NCBI GenBank assembly: GCA_002284615.2
Contig: MU070711.1
Coordinates: 119,795 to 142,004, forward strand
DNA from: Dunaliella salina
Lineage: Eukaryota > Chlorophyta > Chlorophyceae > Chlamydomonadales > Dunaliellaceae
Direction of reading: 5' to 3'
DNA: 22,210 nucleotides
Of this stretch, positions 1 to 9,596 are shown piece by piece. Position 1 is the stretch's first letter. Every line of letters starts with the position of its first letter. Both the position numbers and the translations under genes were made by a program. The notes beneath the pieces were generated by a model. The model made no database searches, had not been told where the DNA came from, and saw only the letters and a program-made list of their open reading frames with translations.

Positions 1-1342
1 GCAATTTGGGGTCTAACAAAAATGGATGATGAGACCCTGTAATGCTGCTAGTTACTCCAAGAAAGTGGTTGATTGTGTTTTTAGAGCCTCTTCCTTTACC
101 CAGGTACACAGACACACTCTCAGGAGGGTGTGGTCTAAGCGAATTGTCCACTACATTTAACACACACAGCAGGTGCGCCTAATGGTTTGATATACTAGCT
201 CAAAAATCAATTAGAATTCTGCAGTGCTGCTGGTTGCAATTATGTACTAGGCTCTGTAGAGCCTTTTCCTTTACCTAGGTGCATTTACACATCTGCTTGT
301 GGGTATGGCCTAATCAGAGTGCTGCATAATTTCCCACAGACCAAGCTCCTGCTCGTGATGGTTTTTGGAACTTATTTCAAAACTTTTTAGTGATTAATAA
401 CGTTGATGGATGCTCTGAGAAAGTGGATGGTTGTGTTTTTAATGCCTGTTTCCTCTACCTAGGAACACCTGCACATTTTCTGGTTGGTGTGCTCCGATCA
501 GTGTGGTGCATTTTATTTCATGGACCAGCAAGTCTTCCTGAGCAATTTGAGGTCTAACAAAAATGGATGTTGAGACCCTGTAATGCTGCTAGTCACTCCA
601 AGAAAGTGGTTGATTGTGTTTTTAGAGCCTCTTCCTTCACCCAGGTACACAAACAACCTTTCAGGATGGTGTGGCCTAAGCAAGTTGTCCACTGTATTCA
701 ACACACACAGCAGGTGCGCCTAATGGTTTAATATACTAGCCAAAGATTCAACTAGAATCCTGCAGGGCTGCTGGTAGCAATTATGTACTAGGCTCTGTAG
801 AGCCTTTTCCTTTACCTAGGTGCATTTACACATATGCTTGTGGGTATGGCCTAATCAGAGTGGTGCATAATTTCCCACAGACCAAGCTCCTGCTCGTGAT
901 GGTTTTTGGACCTTATATCAAAACTTTTTCGTGTTAAATAACGTTGATGGATGCTCTGAGAAAGTGGATGGTTGTGTTTGTAATGCCTGTTTCCTTCACC
1001 TTGGAACACCTGCACATTTTCTGGTTGGTGTGCTCCGATCAGTGTGGTGCATTGCATTTCACAGACCCAGCAAGTCTTCCTGTGCAATTTGGGTTCCGAC
1101 AAAAATGGATGTTGAGACCCTGTAATGCTGCTAGTTACTCCAAGAAAGTGGTTGATTGTGTTTTTAGAGCCTCTTCCTTTACCCAGGTACAAAAACACAC
1201 TTTCAGGAGGGTGTGGTCCAAGCAAATTGTCCACTACATTTAAAACAACAGCAAGTGCGCCTAATGGTTTAATTTATTAGCCCAAAAATCAATCAGAATT
1301 CTGCAGGGCTGCTGGTTGCAATTATGTACTAGGATCTGTACA
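1..1342 (+). repeat. Satellite array block 1, trimeric higher-order repeat
   Basis: Tandem satellite with monomers of about 175-184 bp. Each monomer has a core reading ACC(C/T)AGG after a pyrimidine-rich stretch, then a variant of GGGTGTGGTCTAA. Cores lie near 98, 273, 457, 639, 814, 998 and 1181, so spacings are 175, 184, 182, 175, 184 and 183. Monomers three apart are clearly more alike than neighbours, giving a trimer of about 541 bp present about 2.5 times. Short open frames in either strand are by-products of the repeat. The block ends at an inverted junction. Confidence 0.9.
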
Positions 1343-1390
1343 GAGTCAAGTATATAATTGCAACCAGCAGCCCTCCAGGGTTCTAATTCG
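1291..1390. repeat. Inverted junction between satellite blocks (long palindrome)
   Basis: The plus-oriented monomer containing GCTGCTGGTTGCAATTATGT (from about 1307) is followed directly by its reverse complement, ATAATTGCAACCAGCAGC (about 1353-1370). The inverted match continues outward for at least about 200 bp on each side, because both flanks are the same satellite in opposite orientation. Only about 10 bp at the centre are unmatched. The DNA could extrude as a long hairpin. Confidence 0.85.
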
Positions 1391-1898
1391 TTTATTGGCT
1401 AGTATATTAAACCGTTAGGTGCACCTGCTGTGTGTGTTAAATGTAGTGGACACTTTGCTCAGACCACACCCTCCTGGAAGTGTGTCTGTGTGCCTGGGTA
1501 AAGGAAAAGGTTATAAAAACACAATCAACCACTTTCTCGGAGTAACTAGCAGCATTATAGAGTCTCAAAATTTATTTTTGTTGCACTTGAAATTGTTTAA
1601 GAAGTCTTGATGTGTCTTTGAAATGTAATGCATCACTCTGATCGGATCGCACCCACCAACAAATGTGCACGTGTTCCAAGGTGATGGAAACAGGCTCTAA
1701 AATCACAATTTTTCACTTTCTCAAAGCAAACAGCAGCGTTATTTATTACTGACAAGTTCCAAAATGAGGTTTAAACACCACCACGAGCAGGTGTTGGGTC
1801 TGTGAAAAATTATGCACCACTTTGATTAGTCCATACCCACCAGCATATGTGTAAATGCACCCGGGTAAAGGAAAGGGCTCTACAAAGATGACCATTCA
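1343..1898 (-). repeat. Satellite array block 2a, reversed orientation
   Basis: Same satellite family as positions 1-1342 but reverse-complemented. The cores read CCTGGGT, CCAAGGT and CCCGGGT near 1493, 1676 and 1859, at the same spacing of about 183 bp. It is interrupted at 1899 by a terminal-inverted-repeat element and resumes at 3160. Confidence 0.88.
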
Positions 1899-2321
1899 GT
1901 AGGGTGCGAGGTATACTAGTATATGGGATTTAAAAGCAGTATATACTGGTATATATATATACTAGTATGTAGTATATACTAGTATGTAGTATATACTAGT
2001 CCACAAAGTAGAAGAAATGGCACCACTTTTTGCTGGGGGTAGGTTTTTGACCCCTAGGAATCCACTGCTGATGTTTTTGAAAAGAAGTATTGAGCCAGAA
2101 GTTGCGAGGTAAGGCATCAGATCATCCATACACACCCAAACAATCTGCATGGGCCCTTCCTGAGCCCCAATCTGTTCTAGGAACGGACATGCTCTTAAGT
2201 CTTGCATGGACCAGCGTCAAGCCGCATGGGCTTCATGCCCCATGCAAAATGAGATGTGCTGTTTGACAGCCTGAAAGCAGTAGGCTCAGCCTGCAAGGAC
2301 AGGCCCGTTGGGCTGCATGCT

Positions 2322-2349
2322 CATGCAAATGCTCATGCAAATGAGGCTT
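2322..2349 (+). repeat. Short tandem repeat of ATGCTCATGCAA
   Basis: The 12-mer ATGCTCATGCAA occurs twice in a row with a partial third copy, inside the left arm of the inverted-repeat element. No function is evident. Confidence 0.7.
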
Positions 2350-2458
2350 TGTGCTATTTGACAAGGAATTCGCTCAAAGAATTTGACTGATGATGTCCTT
2401 CAACACTTGCATCTCAGTGTACATGGTTCCCCTGGCTCCTCAAGATGGAAGTTCAAAG

Positions 2459-2523
2459 TGTTACGTGTACATATACACGACGAAGGGAACTAAAGTAGCC
2501 GGTCGCCTATTGCCCACGCAATA
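2459..2523 (+). repeat. 5' LTR of the TRIM-like element
   Basis: 65 bp beginning TGTTACGTGTACATATACAC. It ends in TA where the 3' LTR ends in CA, so the terminal dinucleotide has mutated. Confidence 0.85.
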
Positions 2524-2549
2524 GTGGTAAGCGAAGCCAAGAAGTGCAC

Positions 2550-2636
2550 CCGGTGGTCTAGCCAGCCACGGAAGTGATGAGATGCGTTCTCGTGCACGGG
2601 TAACCCGAGGGTCCCCAGTTCGAATGCTGGTCTGCG
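2550..2636 (+). other. tRNA-like A-box/B-box pair inside the TRIM
   Basis: TGGTCTAGCC (about 2552) resembles a tRNA A box. CAGTTCGAATGCTGG (about 2617-2632) resembles a T-arm/B box, matching GGTTCGAANCC at 9 of 11 positions. A long variable-arm-like stretch, CGGGTAACCCGAGG, lies between them, as in Leu/Ser-type tRNAs. The acceptor stem does not pair convincingly and the T-stem is imperfect, so this is a tRNA-derived or Pol III promoter-like relic rather than a functional tRNA gene. Confidence 0.4.
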
Positions 2637-2758
2637 CAGTGGCAAAAATAGGTCGTCTCCCAAAGGCAAAAATTTGACAACGGCCACCCTTTGCGAAGGG
2701 ATGGGCAGGAGACCCCTTCGTTCCCTAACCCGAAGCCAAGCCGAGGACGGCTTGAATT

Positions 2759-2771
2759 AGGGGGGGAGGAG
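2759..2771 (+). other. Polypurine tract before the 3' LTR
   Basis: AGGGGGGGAGGAG ends exactly one base before the TG of the 3' LTR. This is the position used to prime plus-strand synthesis in LTR elements. Confidence 0.75.
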
Positions 2772-2836
2772 TGTTATGTGTACATATACACGACGAAGGG
2801 AACTAAAGTAGCCGGTCGCCTATTGCCCACGCAACA
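2772..2836 (+). repeat. 3' LTR of the TRIM-like element
   Basis: 65 bp beginning TGTTATGTGTACATATACAC and ending GCAACA. It is followed by the CAAAG target duplication. Confidence 0.85.
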
Positions 2837-3159
2837 CAAAGCTCTTGTGCTCTTTGAGTCAACTGCTAATGCCTGCAAGCACAAGACTTGCTTGTGAGTG
2901 TGACAATGTGAGTTGAGAATTCTCAGCCTAGATGCGACCGCTTCCCCTCCGATTGACGTCAGTTTGGGTGCCATCTTTACTTCTTCACTTCTTTCCGACT
3001 GTTCATTTCACAAGACGTGCAAATTTTGCACTGAGCTCACAAACTCAGCGCTCTGAGTTTCTGAGTTCGCCCCCATACACTAGTATATACTGCAGTATAT
3101 ACTATAAAGTATATACTGGTATATACTAGTATACAGTATATGCTGACCTCGCACCCTAT

Positions 3160-4878
3160 CATTCAATATATGTTTGCAATTGGCAGCATTCTAGGGTCCT
3201 GACATGTGCTCTGGCTATGATAAGGAATCACTAGGCGCACCTGCTATGTTTGTTACATGTAATGAATCACTTTAATCTGACAACCTCCTGAAAGTGTATT
3301 TGTGTACCTGAGTAAAGAAAGGGGCTCTAAAGACACAATCAATCACTTTCTCAAAGAAATTAGCAGCCTTACAGAATCTTAAAATCTATTTTTGTTTGAT
3401 CAAAAAGAAATCAAAAAGAAGAAGAAACAAAAGGGAAATCCTCAGGAAGTCTTGCTCTGTCTTAGGAATGTAATGCACCACTCTGGCCGGAATACACCAA
3501 CCAGAATTTTTGCAGGTGTTCCAAGGTGATGGAAAAAGGCTCTAAAAACACAACCGTTCACTATCTAAGAGCAACCAGCATTGTTACTTGTAATTGACAC
3601 ATTATTAAGTAGGGTACAAACACCACAACGAACAGGTGCTGGGTCTGTGGAAAAGTATGCATCACTCTGATTAGGCCATACCCACCAGCATATGTGTAAA
3701 TGCACTGAGGTAAAGGAAAAGGCTCTGCAGAGTCTAGTATATAGTTACAACCAGCAGCCATCCAGGGTCCTTTCTCGTTTTTTGGCGAGTACATCAAACC
3801 CTTAGGCACACCTGCTGTGTGTGTTATATGTAGTGGACAATTAGCTTAGACAACACCCTCCTGAAAGTGTGTTTGTGTACCTGGGTAAAGGAAGAGGCTC
3901 TAAAAACACAATCAGCCACTTTCTTGGAGTAACTAGCAGCATATCAGGATCTCAACATCCATTTTTTGTCAGACCCAAAATTGCTTAGGAGGTCTTGCTG
4001 GGTCTGTAAAATGCATTGCATCACTGTGATCGAAGCAAACCAACCAGAAAATGTGCAGGTGTTCCTAGGTAAAGGAAACAGGCTTTAAAAACACAACCAT
4101 TCACTTTCTCAGAGCTTCCATCAGCGTTATTTAACACTGACACGTTTTGAAATAAGGTTCAAAAACCATCACGAGCAGGAGCTGGGTCTGTGGAAAATTA
4201 TGCAACACCATGATTTGGCCATACCCACAAGCATGTGTGTAAATGCGCCTAGGTAGAGGAAAAACCTCTATAGAGTCTAGTACATAATTGCAACCAGCAG
4301 ACCTCCAGGGTCCTGACTCGTTTTTTGGCTTGTGTATCAAACCATTAGGCACACCTGCTGTGTAAATGTAGTGGACAATTTGCTCAGACCACACCCTCCT
4401 GAAAGAGTGTTTGTGTTCCTGGGTAAAGGAAAAGGCTCTTAAAACACAATCAACCACTTTCTCGATGTAACTAGCAGCATTACAGGGTCTTAACATCCAT
4501 TTTTGTTAGATCCAAAAATGCTCAAGAAGTCTTGCTGGGTTTGTGAAATGCAATGCATTACTCTGATCGGAGCACACGAACCAGAAAATGTGCAGTTGTT
4601 CCTAGGTGAAGGAAACAGGCTTTAAAAACACAATCGTTCGCTCTCTCAGAGCAACTAGCAGCGTTATTTATTACTGAAAAGTTTCAAATTGAGGCCCAAA
4701 CAACACCACGAGCAGGTGTTGGTTAACTTGAAAACTATGCACCAATCTGATTAGGCCATACCCACCAGCATATGTGTAAATGCACCCAGGTAAAGGAAAA
4801 GGCTCTACAATGGCAACCATTCAGTATATGATTTCAACAAGCAGATTTACAGTTTCCTGATGTGTGTTCTGTCTAGGA
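3160..4878 (-). repeat. Satellite array block 2b, reversed, trimeric
   Basis: Continuation of the reversed satellite after the inverted-repeat element. Cores lie near 3306, 3519, 3703, 3878, 4061, 4246, 4420, 4601 and 4785. From 3878 on, the 1-3-2 monomer order repeats about every 541 bp, mirroring block 1. The first monomers (3306-3703) are of a different subtype (AACCAGCATTGTTACTTGTAA) that reappears in the pentameric block further right. Interrupted at 4879 by a LINE-tailed insertion. Confidence 0.88.
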
Positions 4879-4890
4879 GAAAAAAATGAA

Positions 4891-5949
4891 ATGATTACAA
4901 AGTATCGTACAAGGACACGTCCTGATCCTGACAACAACCACATGGTGATATGGAGACCACTTACTCGATCGCAGATTGCTAACCATGCCGACACAATACT
5001 TCGACGAACAGGGGCCCGTACGTGTTAGCTAGCTACGACATGAACGAGACAATTGCACAATATTGCATCAGAAAACCATTCACTCAAACAAACTGTCGTT
5101 TTTGCACACCGACGCATCAAGGACCTTGAACGAAAACATGATACCTTTCCAGTTCGCAACAGCTATGATAAGGCTTCCATCTGGAAGAGAGACACTGAGC
5201 TGGATTGGCACAAGTATGATGACATTAGCGGACGTGTGTTGGTAGTGACTAGAGACAATGTTTCAATCAAGACAGTGTCGCATGTTCTCGGTACGGACAA
5301 ACCAATTTTGACATGCAACAGAAACAACAACACATTCCGTATGCTTGTCGCAAACGAAGGACGTGCGGGCTCCCATGTCGTGAAGTCATTCCTCGACTCC
5401 ATCCAGGACAAAGTTCCACAGAAATGGAAAGTGCAAAGGGAACGCACGCAGTTAACCATGCAACGAGAGAGAAGTCTGAATGACATAAACATTGCAATTC
5501 AAGGACTCATCTCATCACAGCCAAAATTTGCCGGCCTCAACACATACGTCGGAGTGGACGGATCAAATATTTTCCTCTCTTGCGGAAACAGACGGGATGC
5601 CTTGAACACAATGAAAAAAGATACACCGGCATACAAGTACCCCGTCTGGGAACATTTTGATCCCTTCCTGAATATGGGCAACGGAGGCACTAACTATAAG
5701 AAAATGATCAATCTCCAAAGCGCATCCATTGAGGCTAGCATTGCTCGATCCCTCCCAATTTCTACTTCTACCTCCTCTTCATCATATGACGGGGATGTCC
5801 ACATGCATCCCTGGGGCCCGTCTGACAAAATAGAGCGCGCTCAGCGAATTCATCTAGGACTCACACAATTACTTTTGCACTCATTCAGAATGTTTGGCAG
5901 AGGTTTCAAGGGTCCTGATGCGCTCACTAATCTCAATTGTACTGCCTAA
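4891..5949 (+). pseudogene. Unrecognised ORF, possibly LINE ORF1-like, broken near its start
   Basis: The longest open frame of the retroelement part of the window. An ATG at 4891 opens a frame that reads about 45 codons to TAG at 5026, with a second stop at 5041. The same frame is then open for 299 codons to TAA at 5947-5949. Near 5029-5060 the sense appears to pass briefly through another frame (an ASYDMNETIAQ stretch), so one small indel pair would explain both stops. The region just after (about 5060-5130) is charged and heptad-like (ENHSLKQTVV then RRIKDLERKHD), suggesting a coiled coil. The middle is basic and the C-terminal third holds a Ser/Thr run (STSTSSSS). I recognise no catalytic motif. 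The coiled coil plus basic region recalls LINE ORF1 RNA-binding proteins; that is inference. A transduced host gene is the alternative. Confidence 0.5.
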
Positions 5950-6345
5950 TGAAGAATGCGAAAAGTGAGAGGAAATTAATCTCTATCAACACCACCATTC
6001 AGTGAAATGTTCCCAGGTACACTTCGCCACCAACACGGAAATAAGGTGAGTTCTCCTCTGTCCTCAGATTTACTGGCTTCTCTCATATGTGACCTTTATG
6101 TTATCTGGTTTTCATTATCTCAATTGCACTGGATAATCAGGAGTTACCCTTTTGCAGCAGGCTCACACAGAAGATTCACCAATCATGAACAAATGTACAA
6201 CCTCTGCCTAGGATTTGTGAAAGTTGCATTCCTGCATCCATGTCTCAAACATTCATTTTACTTTTGTTCATCTGTTATTAACAGCGAATCAGGATGTGTC
6301 CTCATCCCAACTCCCATCAACATTTATCAATTTTCCATTTAATCA
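5950..6345 (+). other. Non-coding tail of the 4879-6419 element, with intron-like signals
   Basis: No convincing coding frame. A strong donor-like AAGGTGAGT (about 6043) and an acceptor-like CCCTTTTGCAG (about 6148-6158) would bound a stretch of about 112 bp. If real, this would be an unspliced intron inside a retroposed RNA. The base composition is otherwise unremarkable. Confidence 0.3.
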
Positions 6346-6419
6346 GACTTTCATTATTAGGCTGAGCAGTCGCACGTTTTGACTGAAGGCCTTTTTCTTT
6401 TCCTGCAACCCTGTAACCC

Positions 6420-7423
6420 TGTTCTGTCTAGGACAACAAACCAATAGACGCACCTGCCATGTTTGATTATGATTGCTTTGCTCAGACCACCTTCTCCTGA
6501 AAGTGTGTTTGTGATTTTGGGTAAAGGATGAGGCTCTAAAAACACAATCAACCAGTTTCTCTAAGTTACTAGCAGTATAACAGAGTCTCAAAATCCATTT
6601 TTGTTCGGCCAAAAAATGCTCAAGAAGTCTTGATGTGTCTTTCAAATGTAATTGATCACTCTGATTAGAGCAAACCAACCAGAGAATGTGCAGGTGTTCC
6701 TAGGTGATAAAAACATGCTCTTAAAACACAACCGTTCACTACATCAGAGCAACCAGCAGTGTTTTTTATTACTGACACGTTTTTAAGTAAGTTACAAACA
6801 CCATCATGAGCAGGTACTGGGTCTGTGGAAAGTTATGCACCACTCTGATTAGGCCTTACACACCAGCATATGTGGACATGCACCCAGGAGAAGGAAAAGG
6901 CTTTACAAAGATAACCATTCAGTATATGATTGCAATTAGCAGCATTCCAAGGTCTAAACATGTGCTCTAGCTACGAAAAAATTTCATTGGCGCACCTTCT
7001 GAGTTTGTTAAATGTATTGCACCACTCTGATCGGAGCACACCCACCAGAAAATGTGCAAGTGATCCTAGGTGATGAAAAAAGGCTCTAAAAACACAACCG
7101 TTCACTGTCTAAGAGCAACCAGCATTGTTACTTGTAATTGACATGTTGTTAAATAGGGTATAAACACCACCACGAGCAGGTGCTAAGTAAGTGGAAAATC
7201 ATGCACCACTCTGATTAGTCCATACCCACCAGCGTACGTGTAAATTCGCCCAAGTAAGGAAAGGGCTCTACAAAGACAACCATTCAGTATGTGATTGCAA
7301 CAAGCAGCTTTCCAGGGTCCAGACATGTGTTTTGGCTAGGATAACAAACCAATTGGCGCACCTGCAATGTTTGGTTGTGAACACTTTGCTTAGACCACAC
7401 CCTCCTAAAAGTGTGTTTGTGTA
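6420..7423 (-). repeat. Satellite array block 2c, reversed, pentameric
   Basis: Reversed satellite resumes after the LINE-tailed insertion. Cores lie near 6515, 6698, 6881, 7063 and 7247. The monomer subtypes run 1-3-2-3'-2', where the 3' type carries AACCAGCATTGTTACTTGTAA and the 3 type CAGCAGTGTTTTTTATTACTG. The same order recurs after the next insertion, so the repeat unit here is five monomers, about 905 bp. Confidence 0.82.
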
Positions 7424-8101
7424 CAGTAGGTTCCCGATTACTTCGTACCAGGGTATTATTTTTTTTGACTTCGGCTTTGTACCAGTTCGTACCACTTCGT
7501 ATTTTCAGCAACATAATTTTGACTGGTCAAAAGCATTTCGTCCCAGTGGTGGAAAGGCCGCTGCAGGGCCGCTGCAAGGCCACGATCTCCCTTAGCAAGC
7601 AGCTTTGGGCATCAGGATGGGCCCCCCAACTGCGGGGGAAGGAGGGAAGGGGGAGAAAGAGCAAGAGAGGAAGATGCACTGCTCAGCGTGAACTTTGCGA
7701 CAGCTGTCCAGCTGTACACATGTGCACCCTGTTCTGTGTGCGCTGCTCACCTGAAGGACGTCCGTGACCCCTACTTGCTGGCATGGGCCTGATGTTGCTC
7801 TTTGAGATGCCCATCTCGCTGTTTGCCTGGCTGTAAGCAGCAGGCTGGGTCAGGGGGGTTGATGTTCCCCATCTTCTGCTGCGCCATCTTTCCAAATCCT
7901 ACCACTTTAAAAGAAAATTCTTTTATTTTGCACTTCATTTTCACTTCGTAACACTTCATATTCGAGGATCAGGAATTATTTTTCTCACTTTGTAAGAATT
8001 CGTTTTGGGCAAAATAATTAATTAATTTACGAAATAATCGGGAACCTACTGGATAAAGGATAATAATTAATTAATTTACGAAGTAATTGGGAACCTACCT
8101 G
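7424..8101. mobile_element. Pogo/Tigger-like miniature transposon with a doubled right end
   Basis: Left end CAGTAGGTTCCCGATTACTT (7424-) is mirrored at the right: the terminus ending at 8051 reads AATCGGGAACCTACTG and a second one ending at 8101 reads AATTGGGAACCTACCTG. TA flanks the outer ends (7422-7423 and 8102-8103), as expected for Tc1/mariner-type insertion, and it splits the satellite motif GTGTACCTGGATAAAGG. The right-terminal 50 bp, with ATAAAGG attached, is tandemly duplicated (about 8003-8058 and 8059-8110). The interior (about 7540-7860) is GC-richer than the surroundings and has no recognisable transposase. Family assignment rests on the CAGTAGGTTCCC terminus and TA only. Confidence 0.8.
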
Positions 8102-9596
8102 TATAAAGGAAGAGGCTCTAAAAACACAATCAACCTGCTTTTCAGAGTTACAAGCAGCATTACAGAGTATCAAAATTTATTTTTGTTGGCCTTGAAATTG
8201 TTCAAGGAAACTCGATGTTTCTTTAAATGTAATGCATCACTCTGATCGGAGCACACCAACCAGAAAATGTGCAGGTGTTCCTAGGTGATAAAAACTTGCT
8301 CTTAAAACACAATCGTTTACTACATCAGAGCAAACAGCAGTGTTTTTTGTTACTGACACGTTTGTAAGTAAGGTGCAAAACCATCATGAGCAGGTGCTGG
8401 GTCTGTGGAAAGTTATGCACTACTCTGATTAGGCCATACCCACCAGCATATGTGAACATGCACTAAGGAGAAGGAAAAGGCTTTACAAAGACAACAATTC
8501 AGTATATGGTTGCAATTAGCAGCCTTCCAAGGTCTAAACATGTGCTCTGGATACGATAAGAAATCATTGGCGCACCTGCTGTGTTTATTAAATGTATTGC
8601 ACCATTCTGATCAGAGCACATTCAGCAGAAAATGTGCAAGCGATCCTAGGTGATGGAAAAAGGCTCTAAAAACACAAACGTTCATTATCTCTGGGCAACC
8701 AGCATTGTTACTTGTAACTGACACGATATTAAGTAGGGTACAAACACCACCACGAGCAGGTGCTGGGCCTGTGAAAAATTATGCACCACTCTGATTAGGC
8801 CGTACCCACCAGCATATGTGTAAATGCACCAAGGTAAAGGAAAAGGGTTTTATAGAGCCTAGTATATAATTGCAACCAGCAGCCCTCCAGGGTTCCAACT
8901 CGTTTTTTGGCGAGTACATCAAACCATTAAGCGCACCTGCTGTGTGTGATAAATGTAATGTACAATTTGCTCGGATAACACCCTCCTGAAAGTATTTTTG
9001 TGTACCTGGATAAAGGAAGAGGATCTAAAAACACAATCAACCATTTTTTCACAGTTACTAGCAGCTTACAGAGTCTCAAAATCCATTTTTGTTCGACCAA
9101 AAATCTCAAGACTTGCTGGGTCTGTGAAATGTCATGCATCACTCTGATCAAGGCACACCAACTAGAAAATGTGCAGGTGTTCCTAGGTGATAAGAACATG
9201 CTCTTAAAACACAACCGTTCACTGCATCAGAGCAACCAGCAGTGTTTCTTATTACTGACACGTTTTTAAGTAAGGTACAAACACCATCATGAGCAGGTGC
9301 TGAGTAGGTGGAAAGTTGTGCACCACTCTGATTAGGCCATACCCACCAGCATACGTGTAAATGCACTCAGGTAAAGGAAATGGCTCTACAAAGACAACCA
9401 TTCATGTGATTGCAACAAGCAGCTTTCCAGGGTCCTGGCATGTGTTCTGGCTAGGATAAGAAATCAATAGGCGTACCTGCTATGTTTGATTGTGGACACT
9501 TTGCTCAGACATCACCCTCCTGGAAGTGTGTTTGTGTACCTGGGTAAAGGAAGAGGCTCTAAAAACACAATCAAGCACTTTCTCGGAGTAAGTAGC
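8102..9596 (-). repeat. Satellite array block 2d, reversed, pentameric
   Basis: Cores lie near 8278, 8461, 8643, 8827, 9004, 9180, 9364 and 9538, with subtype order 3-2-3'-2'-1-3-2-1. This repeats the pentamer seen at 6515-7247 and then drops back towards the trimer near the end. Type 1 cores near 8100 and 9004 are about 904 bp apart. The block ends where orientation flips. Confidence 0.82.

Larger units (their letters stand above)
2459..2836 (+). mobile_element. Miniature LTR retrotransposon (TRIM-like)
   Basis: Two 65-bp direct repeats (2459-2523 and 2772-2836) start with TG. They match at 63 of 65 positions, and both differences are C/T. The right copy ends in CA. The element is bounded by CAAAG on both sides (2454-2458 and 2837-2841), the 5-bp target duplication expected of an integrase. 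A polypurine tract, AGGGGGGGAGGAG (2759-2771), abuts the 3' LTR. Just after the 5' LTR, TGGTAAGCGAAGCCA occupies the primer-binding position and loosely resembles the initiator-Met class TGGTATCAGAGCCA. The internal part is only 248 bp and encodes nothing, so it must have been mobilised by another element. The two LTR differences imply a fairly recent insertion. Confidence 0.87.
1899..3159. mobile_element. Non-autonomous terminal-inverted-repeat element in the satellite
   Basis: Left end TAGGGTGCGAGGT (1900-1912) and right end ACCTCGCACCCTA (3146-3158) are perfect 13-bp inverted repeats. CATTCA flanks it on both sides (1893-1898 and 3160-3165), a likely 6-bp target duplication; uninterrupted copies of the satellite read CCATTCAGTATATGATTGCA at this point. 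Just inside each end lie AT-rich palindromes built on TATACTAGTATATAC (about 1911-2000 and 3077-3135). No transposase frame is recognisable, so it looks non-autonomous. About 378 bp of its length is a nested LTR element. The superfamily is not assigned. Confidence 0.8.
4879..6419 (+). mobile_element. LINE-mobilised element carrying one ORF and a family A 3' tail
   Basis: A 1541-bp insertion bounded by a perfect 14-bp target duplication, TGTTCTGTCTAGGA (4865-4878 and 6420-6433). Its last 80 bases match the 3' ends of the family A LINEs at 12.7, 13.8 and 20.5 kb: AGCAGTCGCACGTTTTGACTG, then AAGGCCTTTTTC, then a (TG)TAACCC repeat tail in place of poly(A). It lacks endonuclease and reverse transcriptase. 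It carries one long frame (to 5949) followed by about 470 bp. It is either an internally deleted LINE that kept ORF1 or a separate non-autonomous passenger. The duplication and tail show it moved by target-primed reverse transcription. Confidence 0.88.

Noticed and set aside
513..1610. Several ORFs of 60-127 codons on both strands of the satellite
   Set aside because: They recur with each monomer, exist in both orientations and contain the same repeat-derived peptides; none resembles a protein family.
2552..2632. A functional Leu/Ser-type tRNA in the TRIM
   Set aside because: The acceptor stem fails to pair and the T-stem has mismatches; at most a relic.
5053..5055. Translation start of the 298-codon frame at 5053
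   Set aside because: The codon is TTG and stops lie just upstream in frame; the natural start is more likely the ATG at 4891 with a later break.
7411..7767. 118-codon ORF across the pogo-like element
   Set aside because: It begins in satellite, crosses the left terminus and has no similarity to a transposase; it is open because the core is GC-rich.
1..9596. CRISPR-like regular repeat spacing
   Set aside because: Units are 175-184 bp, diverged along their whole length and without unique spacers; this is a satellite.
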